Assembly (NCBI RefSeq): GCF_003610255.1
Contig: NZ_RAPS01000001.1
Coordinates: 5,917,001-5,981,000 of the forward strand
Reading direction: 5' to 3'
Length of the DNA: 64,000 nt
Origin: Streptomyces sp. TLI_171
GTDB lineage: Bacteria > Actinomycetota > Actinomycetes > Streptomycetales > Streptomycetaceae
The notes under the pieces are model-generated. The model searched no databases, had not been told where the DNA came from, and saw only the letters and a program-made list of their open reading frames with translations. Numbering within the stretch: position 1 is the stretch's first letter; every line of letters begins with the position of its first letter. The translations under genes were made by a program, and so were the position numbers. Below, piece after piece: positions 33,190 to 40,847 of the stretch.

Positions 33190-33658
33190 TCGCCGCCCCC
33201 AGCACGGGGGCAGCGGGCGCCGGCGGGGCGGGCCGGTCGGACGCCGCGCCCAGCGGCCGGGAGAGCGCGGGGCGGGCGGTGGCCGCCCGCACGCGCTCGG
33301 CGGCCAGGTCCTGGTTGACGGCTTCGCGGGCCTCGACCAGATGCCGCAGCGCCGTCAGCGCGGTGTAGCTCTCGGCGTAGGCGGTCCGCAACGCGCTCGC
33401 GGTGTCCGTGAGGGCGGCGAGGTCGTAGTGGGCGGGCACCCGGCCGGGCCGGGTGAGGGCGTGCAGGCGGTCCTGGTGTACGGTCACCGAGTTGGAGACC
33501 ACCGTGAGGTGGCTCCTGGTGCGCATGGCGGCCACCAGGAGGGGGTCCTCGACGGGGCGTCGGCCCGCGGTCTTCTCCAGTTCGGCGATCGGCCGGTTCC
33601 AGGCTTTCTCGATCATCGCGTCGGCGTGATCGAGGGCGGATGCGGTCGCATCGGGCAC
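33179..33658 (-). CDS. helical protein with the shared C-terminal tail
   Basis: The 159-residue protein is mostly alpha-helical (AMIEKAWNRPIAELEKTAGR, YDLAALTDTASALRTAYAES) with no recognised domain. Its C-terminus reads ERVRAATARPALSRP followed by a Pro/Ala-rich linker ending ANRR, one of the tails shared across this block, which may be a type IV secretion signal. GTG 33658 has GGAGGA upstream. It converges on the plus-strand gene at 32907..33170. Confidence 0.7.
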   Translation of the reverse strand: MPDATASALDHADAMIEKAWNRPIAELEKTAGRRPVEDPLLVAAMRTRSHLTVVSNSVTVHQDRLHALTRPGRVPAHYDLAALTDTASALRTAYAESYTALTALRHLVEAREAVNQDLAAERVRAATARPALSRPLGAASDRPAPPAPAAPVLGAANRR

Positions 33659-33680
33659 GGTGTCCTCCAGGGAGGGTTGG

Positions 33681-33908
33681 TCAGCGGTAGCGGGCGGCGG
33701 TGGCCTGCTGCTGGGCGTAGAGCTGGACGGCGTGGTCGAGGGTGGTGGCGCCCAGCTTCCGGCGGGCGCGGGCGGCGCGGCGGTGCACGGTCGCGGTGCG
33801 GACGCCCAGCCGCTGGGCGAGGCCGCCGACGGTGTAGCCCTGCGTGAGGTAGCGCAGGAGGGCGGACTCGGCGGGGCTGAGGGGCTGGCCGTGCAACGGC
33901 TTGCTCAA
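33681..33908 (-). CDS. small LuxR-type helix-turn-helix protein
   Basis: The 75-residue protein is a stand-alone LuxR/GerE HTH: LSPAESALLRYLTQGYTVGG, LAQRLGVRTATVHRRAARA. It lacks a receiver or sensor domain, so it may act as a simple DNA-binding regulator of the block. TTG 33908 overlaps the stop of the DUF317 gene by TTGA, with AAGGAG six bases upstream. It has no shared tail. Confidence 0.82.
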   Translation of the reverse strand: MSKPLHGQPLSPAESALLRYLTQGYTVGGLAQRLGVRTATVHRRAARARRKLGATTLDHAVQLYAQQQATAARYR

Positions 33909-34750
33909 AGCAGGCTCCTTCGGGGAGTCGGGACGGTGCCCGCACCGAGAGGAGCGGGCGTCGGGGCCGGTGGTGTCCGGCAGACGGAAGGCGTCGAGGG
34001 CGAGCGGGAATTGGCCGCGCTGACGCGCGCGGCCTCCAGCGGGCTGGGCGCGATGGGCGTCGCGGTGGCGGCGGCGGGCAGGTGCTCCAGGTCGATGCGC
34101 CGCATGGGCCGCCGGACCGGCACGGGGTTGGTGACGGCGTCGGTGAACGACCGCAGCAGGTGGTCGGGCAGGCGGGAGGAGGCGGTGGCGTACCAGCAGG
34201 AGCGCGCCGGTCCGACCTCGACCAGCAGGCGCTCGGTGTCGCCGGCCATCTCGGCGGAGTGCCGCAGCGGCTTGTCCCGGAAGTGGAACCGGACGAGGCG
34301 GTCGGGCGACCGGTAGCTGAGGAACGGCGTCGAGAGGTCCAACGTCCAGCCCCGGTCGAGCAGTTCGAGGGCCGTCTCGGTGCCCCTGCTGCGGCTGCCG
34401 CCCAGGTAGCCGTCCGGGCCGCGGGCGTAGGCGTCGGCGAGCGCGGCGGTGAAGTCGGCGACGACCTCGGGCGGGGTCAGGTGGTCGAAGGTGACCAGCC
34501 ACTCGGGCGGCGCGAAGGCGTCCGGCCCGGCGCTGATCTTCCACAGCACCGGGCCGTCGGCCTCGGGCAGGTGCGCCAGGCGGGCGGTGAGGTCCGGGGC
34601 GGTGACGAAGGTGTTCCCCGCGCCGTCGTGGCTGCGGGCCCAGCCGACGTTCACCAGCACTTCGACGGCTGGGGATCCGTCCGCCTCCGGGTGCGCCAGG
34701 TAGCGGGGCGCGATCCGGTACTCGCGGGGTTCTTCACGGGAGTTGGGCAC
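33905..34750 (-). CDS. DUF317 protein with the shared C-terminal tail
   Basis: The 281-residue protein has two DUF317-type units: residues ~10-110 (APRYLAHPEADGSPAVEVLV, WLVTFDHLTPPEVVADFTAA) and ~115-215 (LLDRGWTLDLSTPFLSYRSP, CWYATASSRLPDHLLRSFTD). After PSPLEAARVSAANSRSPSTP a Pro/Thr-rich tail follows, one of the shared tails. GTG 34750 is chosen for the AGGACCTGCT spacing, which matches the downstream gene; ATG 34780 would overlap the preceding gene. DUF317 function is unknown. It is adjacent to two more members of the family. Confidence 0.82.
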   Translation of the reverse strand: MPNSREEPREYRIAPRYLAHPEADGSPAVEVLVNVGWARSHDGAGNTFVTAPDLTARLAHLPEADGPVLWKISAGPDAFAPPEWLVTFDHLTPPEVVADFTAALADAYARGPDGYLGGSRSRGTETALELLDRGWTLDLSTPFLSYRSPDRLVRFHFRDKPLRHSAEMAGDTERLLVEVGPARSCWYATASSRLPDHLLRSFTDAVTNPVPVRRPMRRIDLEHLPAAATATPIAPSPLEAARVSAANSRSPSTPSVCRTPPAPTPAPLGAGTVPTPRRSLL

Positions 34751-34769
34751 AGCAGGTCCTCGTTGCGGA

Positions 34770-35636
34770 TCAGCGGACACGGCCGGTGGGCGCGGGCTTC
34801 GGGATCGCGGCCGGCCGGGTCGCGGTGGTGTAGGCGAGCACGGAGCCGCCCGCCTGCGGCGCCGGGGCGGTGCGGGGGACGGAGAGGGAACGGGAGGTTG
34901 CCGCGCGGACCCGGGCGACCTCCAGCGGGCTCGGCGCCACCGGGGTCGCGGTGGCCTGGGCCGGGAGTTCGGCGAGTTCGGAGTGCCGCAGGTAGCGCTG
35001 CACGGGGGCGGGGTCGGTGATCGCGGTGGCGAGCACGTCCAGGAACCGGTCGGGGAGGTGCGAGGTGGCGGCGGCGTACCACTGGCGTTCCGGAGGACCC
35101 ACGACGAACGTCCAGCGCTCCAGGTCGCCGGTCATCTCGTCGTAGTCCCGCAGGTGTCCGCGGCGCCGGTGCAGGGTGGTGAGCCCGTCGGGTGAGCGGA
35201 AGGCGGTCAGCGCGGACGTGCCCTCCTGCCGCCAGCCGTGCTCGCTGACGAGGCTGCTGCTGAGGGCGAAGCCGCCGGTGGGGTCGTGGAGTACGGACGC
35301 GGGTGAGACGCGGTGGGCGGCGGCGAGCGCGCCGGTCAGCTCGGCGACGATCTCGGGAGGGGCGGCCAGATCGACGAGCACCTGCCAGGTGGGCGGGGCG
35401 AAGACGTCGTCGTGGCCGGTGATCATCCACAGGTCGCCGCGGTTGCCCTCGGGCAGGTAGCCGACGCGGACGGTGAGGTCGGGGGCGGTGGCGAAGAAGT
35501 TGCCCAACTCGTCGTGGTGCAGCCTCCAGCCCGCGTCCACGAGGGGGAGCAGAACGGGGTCGCCGGTGCCGGTGTTGCCGGCGAGGCAGCGGGGAGCGAT
35601 TAGGTAGTCGCGCCCTTTGTCGGTGGGGTTCGGCAT
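34770..35636 (-). CDS. DUF317 protein with the shared C-terminal tail
   Basis: The 288-residue protein is a close relative of the gene at 33905..34750: APRCLAGNTGTGDPVLLPLV, WQVLVDLAAPPEIVAELTGA, then LVSEHGWRQEGTSALTAFRS and WYAAATSHLPDRFLDVLATA mark two DUF317 units. The tail begins SPLEVARVRAATSRSLSVP and ends TGRVR. The strong similarity of the tail start in the two neighbouring genes may be ancestry here, unlike in the non-homologous genes further on. ATG 35636 starts it, directly after the related gene at 35652. Confidence 0.82.
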   Translation of the reverse strand: MPNPTDKGRDYLIAPRCLAGNTGTGDPVLLPLVDAGWRLHHDELGNFFATAPDLTVRVGYLPEGNRGDLWMITGHDDVFAPPTWQVLVDLAAPPEIVAELTGALAAAHRVSPASVLHDPTGGFALSSSLVSEHGWRQEGTSALTAFRSPDGLTTLHRRRGHLRDYDEMTGDLERWTFVVGPPERQWYAAATSHLPDRFLDVLATAITDPAPVQRYLRHSELAELPAQATATPVAPSPLEVARVRAATSRSLSVPRTAPAPQAGGSVLAYTTATRPAAIPKPAPTGRVR

Positions 35637-35651
35637 GACGGAAGTCCAAGG

Positions 35652-36428
35652 TCAGCGGCGCCGCGCGGTGGGCGCGGGCCGGGAGAGCGGAAGGTGGGCC
35701 GCACTCGCCTCCGCGAGGCGGGGCGGGCCCGGCGGACGGCCGCCGGAGGAATCCCGCAGCACGGTCACGAAGGCCCGGTGGCGTGTCGGGACCTCGCCGG
35801 TGGGCCGAAGCACGGGGCCCGGGTCGCTGAAGGCCAGGGCGGCGCTCACGAGCGGGGGGAAGGGCACACCGGCCGTGAACTCCGCGTGCCAGGAAGGGAA
35901 TCGCGGAGTCCCGGCGAGCATGGTCCAGGTCGCCGGGACCAGGCCGGCGACCTCCTCCTCGTGGGGTTGGTGGCCCAGGCGGTGCCGGTAGAGGGCCCAG
36001 CCGTCCGGGGAGAGCTGGTCGTGGAATCCCCGGCGGCTCTCCCGGTCGGGTACCCAGCCCCGGGCGGCGAGGACGGAGGCCGGAGTGCCGGGCGGGTAGT
36101 CGTAGTGCCGGGAGTGCAGGCCGGCGGCGAGCACGGTGGTGAAGGCGGCGGTGATCTCGGCGGGTGTGCCGGAGCTGAAGGAGGCCCGCCACAGGGGCTC
36201 GGCGCCGGGCCGGGTGTAGCCGTGCACGGTCCAGGCGACCGGGGAGCCGCCGTCGCCGTCCATGCTGAGCGCGGCCGTCCGGCACGGACTGGTGAAGCGG
36301 ATTGCACCTTCGGGGGTGCGGGTGGAGCTCCAGCCGTGGAGCGCGGTCAGCGGGCCGGTGACCAGGCGTCGGTCGCCGGGCCCGGCCAGACGCAGCGGCT
36401 GGACGAGAACAGGGGCGGCGGAGGGCAC
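35652..36428 (-). CDS. DUF317 protein, third long member
   Basis: The 258-residue protein has VAWTVHGYTRPGAEPLWRAS with TPAEITAAFTTVLAAGLHS, then VLAARGWVPDRESRRGF and ATWTMLAGTPRFPSWHAEFT with PPLVSAALAF, again two DUF317 units. Its short C-terminal end (LAEASAAHLPLSRPAPTARRR) resembles a compact version of the shared tail. GTG 36428 has GAGGAA upstream. It heads the DUF317 series after the HxlR-like regulator gene. Confidence 0.76.
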   Translation of the reverse strand: MPSAAPVLVQPLRLAGPGDRRLVTGPLTALHGWSSTRTPEGAIRFTSPCRTAALSMDGDGGSPVAWTVHGYTRPGAEPLWRASFSSGTPAEITAAFTTVLAAGLHSRHYDYPPGTPASVLAARGWVPDRESRRGFHDQLSPDGWALYRHRLGHQPHEEEVAGLVPATWTMLAGTPRFPSWHAEFTAGVPFPPLVSAALAFSDPGPVLRPTGEVPTRHRAFVTVLRDSSGGRPPGPPRLAEASAAHLPLSRPAPTARRR

Positions 36429-36541
36429 CGGGGTTCCTCGTCGAGTCGGCGGCGGCCGGGCCCGCGCGCCGGACACCGCAGTGCCCGGGCAGCGCGCGGA
36501 CCCGGCCCGGCGGCGGGCAGGTCTGCGGCGGAGCACGGCGC

Positions 36542-37351
36542 TCACCGGCCACGGGCCGGGTGGGAGGCGGCCGTGACGGCGTACGGCACATGGCGCTGGG
36601 GCTGCGGGGCGTGGCTGAACAGGGAGGGCGGCACCGGGCTGCGGCGCAGCGCCGCCGCGGTGCGCACGCTCTGCGCGCCTTCGGCCGGGGCGGTGAGGGA
36701 GCGGACCTTGGCGGCCTGGGCCGGGGCGGGGCTCTTGGCGGTGTGCCGGTCGTGCCACTGCTGGACGGCCGCGTAGACCGGGCCGAGGGCCTGGCCCGCT
36801 TCGGTGAGGGTGTACCGGCCGTGGTTGCGGCTGCCGTTGGAGACCACCAGGCCGTCGGCCTGGAGTCGGGCGATCCGGACTGCCAGCAACTGCCGGTAGA
36901 CGCCGGACTCCACGGCGATCTGGTTGTAGGTCATGCCGCCGTTCTCGGACAGCAACTGCACGACCCCGGTGGTTCCGATCGGCTGCAGGCGCTGGAGCGC
37001 GTCCTCGATGCGGCCGGGGCGCTCCAGCATGGTCGGGGCGATGTGCTGCGACGACCACTGGCTCAGGGCCCGGTAGACGGGGCCGAGGGTGCGTGCTTGC
37101 TGGGTGAGGTGGTACGGGGCGAACCGGTCGAATGCGTCGTCGCGGTCCACCAGGCCGTCCTGGCGCATTCCGGCCAGCCGCTTGCTGGCGTAGGACTCGC
37201 TGAGTCCCGGGACGTAGCCGGCGACCTCCCGCACCTGCAGCGTCGGGCCGTACTTGGCGATGGAGCGGACGATGTCGGTGGTCCAGTTCGGCGCGAGCCG
37301 GCGCAGAGCGGCCTCGACGACCTGCGGGTCGGCGGTGGAAGTGGTGGGCAT
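36542..37351 (-). CDS. double winged-helix (HxlR-like) regulator with the shared tail
   Basis: The 269-residue protein contains two winged-helix units of HxlR type: residues ~10-100 (WTTDIVRSIAKYGPTLQVRE, ASKRLAGMRQDGLVDR, PYHLTQQARTLGPVYRALSQ) and ~110-200 (TTGVVQLLSENGGMTYNQIA, ARLQADGLVVSNG, YTLTEAGQALGPVYAAVQQW). The C-terminus starts SVRTAAALRRSPVPP and ends HPARGR, the shared tail. A DNA-binding protein with such a tail could act in the recipient if the tail is a transfer signal. ATG 37351 starts it. Confidence 0.85.
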   Translation of the reverse strand: MPTTSTADPQVVEAALRRLAPNWTTDIVRSIAKYGPTLQVREVAGYVPGLSESYASKRLAGMRQDGLVDRDDAFDRFAPYHLTQQARTLGPVYRALSQWSSQHIAPTMLERPGRIEDALQRLQPIGTTGVVQLLSENGGMTYNQIAVESGVYRQLLAVRIARLQADGLVVSNGSRNHGRYTLTEAGQALGPVYAAVQQWHDRHTAKSPAPAQAAKVRSLTAPAEGAQSVRTAAALRRSPVPPSLFSHAPQPQRHVPYAVTAASHPARGR

Positions 37352-37479
37352 GGTCGGTGCTCCGGTTCAACGGCTGGGGGAAGAGAAGGGCAGGAGGCGG
37401 GGAAGCGGGGACGCGGCCGGGGCGCCGAGTCGCTCGTGGATGAGGTGGCGGCGGGGGTTGGTCAGCGGGTCGTGGGGGT

Positions 37480-38142
37480 TCACTGGGGCGTCTCCAGGCG
37501 GGCGAGCAGGGAGCGCACCAGGGTGGGCAGGCTGCCGGGGCCCTCGCCGATCCGGACCTCGCTGGCGGCCTCGGCGACGATGTACTGCGCGTCCGCGATC
37601 AGGCCGCTGCTGATCTCCATGCAGGCGTCAGTGATCGCGGTGGCGGCCCGCAGCGCGCCGACGAGGACGTCGATGTAGGCGTCCATCTCCATCCCGGCCG
37701 CGTCGGCGGCGGCGCGGATCGCAGCCGTCTCGACGTCGTTGAAGCAGAAGTCGAAGCCCTCCTCGCCCCCGCCCTGGGCGGCCACGGCCTGCCCTCCGGG
37801 CTCCAGCGTGGGGAGGCCGGTGCGGGTGCAGATCGTGTTGACCGCCGCGGTCAGTTCGGCCAGCGACTCGGTCAGCCAGCCCAGGGCGGAGGCGTAGGAG
37901 GCCAGGGCGAACAGGCCGACGGGGGTGGCCGGCAGCGGCTCGTCGAGCAGGTCCTCCAGGCGCTCGTTCAGCTCGCCGACCACCCGGGGCCCGGCGGACA
38001 ACGGTCCGAGGAGCGGGGCGAGGTAGGAGCGGCTGGTGGGTGCGTCGTACTCGGCGACGAGGATCCCGGCCACCGCCTGGGCGGCGTCAGTGAGCCATCC
38101 GGCGAGGTCGGAGCGGCTGGGCAGGGCATCGGTGGTCATCAT
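37480..38142 (-). CDS. helical protein of unknown function
   Basis: The 220-residue acidic protein is alpha-helical throughout (LAGWLTDAAQAVAGILVAEY, NERLEDLLDEPLPATPVGLF, AAIRAAADAAGMEMDAYIDV) with no recognised family. It lacks the shared tail. ATG 38142 is chosen because ATGA overlaps the stop of the RelE-like gene, with GAAAGG ahead; ATG 38139 follows directly. It is the last gene of the unit that begins at 39990. A possible partner of the RelE-like protein is suggested by coupling, not by similarity. Confidence 0.66.
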   Translation of the reverse strand: MMTTDALPSRSDLAGWLTDAAQAVAGILVAEYDAPTSRSYLAPLLGPLSAGPRVVGELNERLEDLLDEPLPATPVGLFALASYASALGWLTESLAELTAAVNTICTRTGLPTLEPGGQAVAAQGGGEEGFDFCFNDVETAAIRAAADAAGMEMDAYIDVLVGALRAATAITDACMEISSGLIADAQYIVAEAASEVRIGEGPGSLPTLVRSLLARLETPQ

Positions 38143-38660
38143 CGGGCCTTTCGGGGAGTGTCGGCGGCGGCGAAGCCGGGTGAGGCGGAGGTGTAGGCGA
38201 TGCCGCCCTGGCGGCGGGCGTGCGCGGTGCGGGGGGAGCGGGCGCGGGCGGCCCGGACGCGGGCCTCCTGGGCCTCCCGGATACGGGCGGCCAGCTCCGG
38301 GTCCGCGTCGGGCGCAGGGGTGTTGAGCCCGGTGCGGCCCAGCCGCTTCTGGGCGGCGTTGTAGACCGCGTACTCGTGCCGGGCGCCGGCGGCGACGAGG
38401 TAGACCTCGCGGGCGTGCTTGGAGGTGGGCGGCGCGTCGCGGAACTGGACCACCAGGCGGTGGCTGGCCCAGTTGCCGCCCGTGCCGAGGACGATCTTGT
38501 GGCAGCCCTCCAGCCGCTCGCTGAGCCGGGTGGCGACGCGCTCGCCGTGGACCAGGTCCTGCAGGTGCAGCAGGGCCTGGTCCCGGATCGGTTCGGGCAG
38601 CTGGCGCAGGTCGGCGATGGCGTCGGGGTGCGCGGCGAACGCGAACTTGGCGCGGCTCAC
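38139..38660 (-). CDS. RelE/ParE-like protein with the shared C-terminal tail
   Basis: The first ~105 of 173 residues look like a RelE-type mRNA interferase fold: an initial strand FAFAAHPDAIADLRQL, helix EPIRDQALLHLQDLV, then RLEGCHKIVLGTGGNW, SHRLVVQFRDAP and REVYLVAAGARHEYAVYNAA. The final part carries EARVRAARARSPRTA and ends DTPRKAR, the shared tail. Toxin activity is unproven; catalytic residues of RelE vary. GTG 38660 overlaps the previous stop and its own stop overlaps the ATG at 38142, which might encode its control partner. Confidence 0.68.
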   Translation of the reverse strand: MSRAKFAFAAHPDAIADLRQLPEPIRDQALLHLQDLVHGERVATRLSERLEGCHKIVLGTGGNWASHRLVVQFRDAPPTSKHAREVYLVAAGARHEYAVYNAAQKRLGRTGLNTPAPDADPELAARIREAQEARVRAARARSPRTAHARRQGGIAYTSASPGFAAADTPRKAR

Positions 38661-39412
38661 AGCGACCGCCCCCGATCCGGCTGCGGGGAGTTGACGGGAA
38701 CAGCGGGTGCGCCCGGGGCGGCACCGGCCCGGGGGAGCGAGGAGGTGGTGCGGGAGAGTGCGGCGCCGGTCCGCAGCGCCTGCGCGTCGAGCGCGTCGAG
38801 GCGGTACTCGGGCGCCTCGGGCAGCGGGGTGGAGCGGTCCTCCAGCCAGTCGTCGGCGGCGTCCCAGTCGGCGAACGCCCCCGCGCGCACCGTGTAGGCG
38901 TACTGCTCCGGCTGGAGCGATTCGAGGAACAGCCGGACGGGCAGCTCCTTGGCCTGCTGGTCGACGGCGATGCTCCAGCCCTCGACGTCGCCCCCGTCGA
39001 TGACCTGGTGCTCGACGACCGCAAGCCGCTCGCCCGAGTGCCGGATGCGGTCCTCGACCCGGACGGTCAGCTCGTCGGCGGGCCTGGGGGCGTCGGCGAT
39101 CGGCGCGAGCGCCTCCGCCGGGCAGCCGCGGTCGATGAGCCACCTCTGCGCGAAGGCCAAGGTGGCGTGCCCGGAGCTGTGCATGCCGAACGTCCCCCGC
39201 TCGGGGTCGCGCACGACGTCGAAGGAGACGAGGTTCGGCGTGTTGGGGACGTCCCAGGTGGCCGAGGGGTCGAAGGCGACGATGAAGCTGCGCTCGCCCA
39301 CGTCGTGCTGGGCGATCGTCTGGTACCGGCAGATCCAGGTGCGGTCGTAGGCGGTGGCGCTCTGCTCGTCGGCGGGCTCCAGGCCGTCGAGCCGGAAGTC
39401 GGTGTCCTTCAC
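38657..39412 (-). CDS. protein of unknown function with the shared C-terminal tail
   Basis: The 251-residue protein (FRLDGLEPADEQSATAYDRT, SFIVAFDPSATWDVPNTPNL, RLFLESLQPEQYAYTVRAGA) is a mixed alpha/beta protein I do not recognise. It ends with LDAQALRTGAALSRTTSSLP and a Pro-rich stretch ending RGRSL, the shared tail in a weaker form. GTG 39412 overlaps the DUF4913 gene stop by GTGA and its own stop overlaps the RelE-like start, so three genes are coupled. Confidence 0.7.
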   Translation of the reverse strand: MKDTDFRLDGLEPADEQSATAYDRTWICRYQTIAQHDVGERSFIVAFDPSATWDVPNTPNLVSFDVVRDPERGTFGMHSSGHATLAFAQRWLIDRGCPAEALAPIADAPRPADELTVRVEDRIRHSGERLAVVEHQVIDGGDVEGWSIAVDQQAKELPVRLFLESLQPEQYAYTVRAGAFADWDAADDWLEDRSTPLPEAPEYRLDALDAQALRTGAALSRTTSSLPRAGAAPGAPAVPVNSPQPDRGRSL

Positions 39413-39990
39413 GCGGCCACCCCCAGCTGGTCGGGCGTGGCCAGCACGCGGTGGCTGGGCCGGGCCGGGCTGGTGGTGCACGCGGCGAACGGCCCGTCGG
39501 GGGAGCGGAGTTGGGCCAGGGCGTGGTCGAGGTGGTCGCGGTGCCACGTCGAGGGCCCGATGAGGCCGGCCTCCGCGTCCGTGAGCTGCTGCCAGGCCAG
39601 CCACAGGCCGTGGAGGCGGGCGACGGCTTCCGGGTGCTCGTACCAGCGCGCGCACCAGGGGCGGGTGGAGCCGATCTCGCGCCCGTAGACCGGCAGCAGG
39701 ACGTGGGTGATCCAGTTGCCCAGGGCGGCGAGTTCGGCGGCGTACTCCGCGCCGCCCATGGCCAGGATGAACACCGAGGTCGGGCCGTCGGCCTCGGCCT
39801 CGTCGGGGGAGTCGGCTTCCGGCTCCTCGGCGTCGGCCGGGTCGGGGTCGGCGCCGAGGCGGTCGAGCAGGACGCCGTGCTGGCGGACCTCGGCGATGGT
39901 GCGCGCCAGCGTGCTGGCGAGGTCGTCGAGGTCCTCGTCGGCGATGCGGATCGGTTCGGGCTCGGGGGAGCCCGCGGACGGGTCGGACAT
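39409..39990 (-). CDS. DUF4913 protein
   Basis: The 193-residue protein has an acidic N-terminal half and the DUF4913 signature: VYGREIGSTRPWCARWYEHP, EAVARLHGLWLAWQQLTDA, STWHRDHLDHALAQLRSP. DUF4913 proteins are frequent on actinobacterial plasmids next to transfer genes; function unknown. ATG 39990 is the first gene of its unit, and a copy of the conserved intergenic element lies about 90 bases upstream (40081..40120). Its end (SPARPSHRVLATPDQLGVAA) does not fit the shared tail. Confidence 0.85.
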   Translation of the reverse strand: MSDPSAGSPEPEPIRIADEDLDDLASTLARTIAEVRQHGVLLDRLGADPDPADAEEPEADSPDEAEADGPTSVFILAMGGAEYAAELAALGNWITHVLLPVYGREIGSTRPWCARWYEHPEAVARLHGLWLAWQQLTDAEAGLIGPSTWHRDHLDHALAQLRSPDGPFAACTTSPARPSHRVLATPDQLGVAA

Positions 39991-40080
39991 GGCACATCCA
40001 GATAGGTCGGACGGACGGGGGCTGGCGGCGGCGCGGGTCTTATCGAGCGGTTCACGGACAGGCTCCTGACGTGCGGGTGA

Positions 40081-40120
40081 GAAAAGGATCCGCGGATCTG
40101 GCGGCTTGGTCGGGCCGTCG
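40081..40120 (-). promoter_or_regulatory. conserved intergenic element, copy 1
   Basis: In gene orientation it reads CGGCCCGACCAAGCCGCC, then AGATCCGCGGATCCTT. The same core recurs at three other operon starts (42129, 52766, 56568). It lies between the HAD stop at 40128 and the DUF4913 start at 39990, and is probably a promoter or operator. Confidence 0.55.
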
Positions 40121-40127
40121 GTTCGTG

Positions 40128-40826
40128 CTAGAGGAGGGCCCGGTAGCGGATGAGCTGGCAGCCGAGGACGAGGGCGTCGGCGAGGGTGTGGGCGAGGGGG
40201 TAGCCGGTGGCGGCGAGCCGGTCGGGGTGGTGGAGGCCGCCGCCGTGGAGCACACCGAGCGCGCCGTTGGCGTAGGCGGCATCCGCGTCGTCGGCCGAGT
40301 CGCCGAGCAGCAGCACCCGGTGCTCCTGTCCGGTGAGGCCGAGAGCGTCGAGGTGCGCGGCCAGCGGACCGGCCTTGGTATCGCCGGAGGGCCCGGTGCG
40401 GCCGTCGATCCGGGTGAAGAAGTGCCCGATGCCCGCCTCGTTCACCTCGCGCTGCAGGGTCTCGTGCGGGCACAGCGACAGCAGCGACTGGGTGTGCCCG
40501 GCCTCCCGGACCAGCGTCAGCAGTTCCACGGCCCGGCCGTAGAGCCACACGGGCCGTGCGCGCAGGTGCGCAAGGAATGCCGCGTCGCTGGCCTTCCACT
40601 CCTGCTCGGTGATCTCGCGGCCGAGCAGGCGGGCGTAGAAGGCGGGGATCGGCACGGTGTGCTCGGCCCGGTAGGTGTCGCGATCGATGGGGGTGCCGCC
40701 GAGGGCGGGAAGCGTCGCGTTCAGCGCGGCGACGTGGTCGTCGAGATCATCCTTGAGGGTTCCGTTCCAGTCCCAGACAACGTGCATGGGAGTGAAGGGA
40801 GTTGCATCGGCAGAAGTGGCGTTCAC
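40128..40826 (-). CDS. HAD-family phosphatase
   Basis: The 232-residue protein has motif I VVWDWNGTLKDD near residue 18, motif II LLSLCPHET near 115, motif III with DTKAGPLAAHL near 150 and motif IV VLLLGDSADDADAAY near 170. This fits phosphoglycolate-phosphatase-like HAD enzymes that hydrolyse small phosphate esters. GTG 40826 starts it; a shorter start at ATG 40787 is possible but lacks a ribosome site. It lies 21 bases after the MFS gene, so the two are probably co-transcribed. It is cargo-neutral: no shared tail is present. Confidence 0.9.
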   Translation of the reverse strand: MNATSADATPFTPMHVVWDWNGTLKDDLDDHVAALNATLPALGGTPIDRDTYRAEHTVPIPAFYARLLGREITEQEWKASDAAFLAHLRARPVWLYGRAVELLTLVREAGHTQSLLSLCPHETLQREVNEAGIGHFFTRIDGRTGPSGDTKAGPLAAHLDALGLTGQEHRVLLLGDSADDADAAYANGALGVLHGGGLHHPDRLAATGYPLAHTLADALVLGCQLIRYRALL

Positions 40827-40847
40827 GGTGGTTCTTTCGCGGGAGAG

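Noticed and set aside
28926..36776. Long plus-strand readings, Gly/Val-rich (for example 29696..30454, 31212..32342, 32759..33847, 35694..36776)
   Set aside because: They are antisense to minus-strand genes with ribosome sites, domains and coupled starts. Their composition is what high-GC third-position bias gives on the opposite strand.
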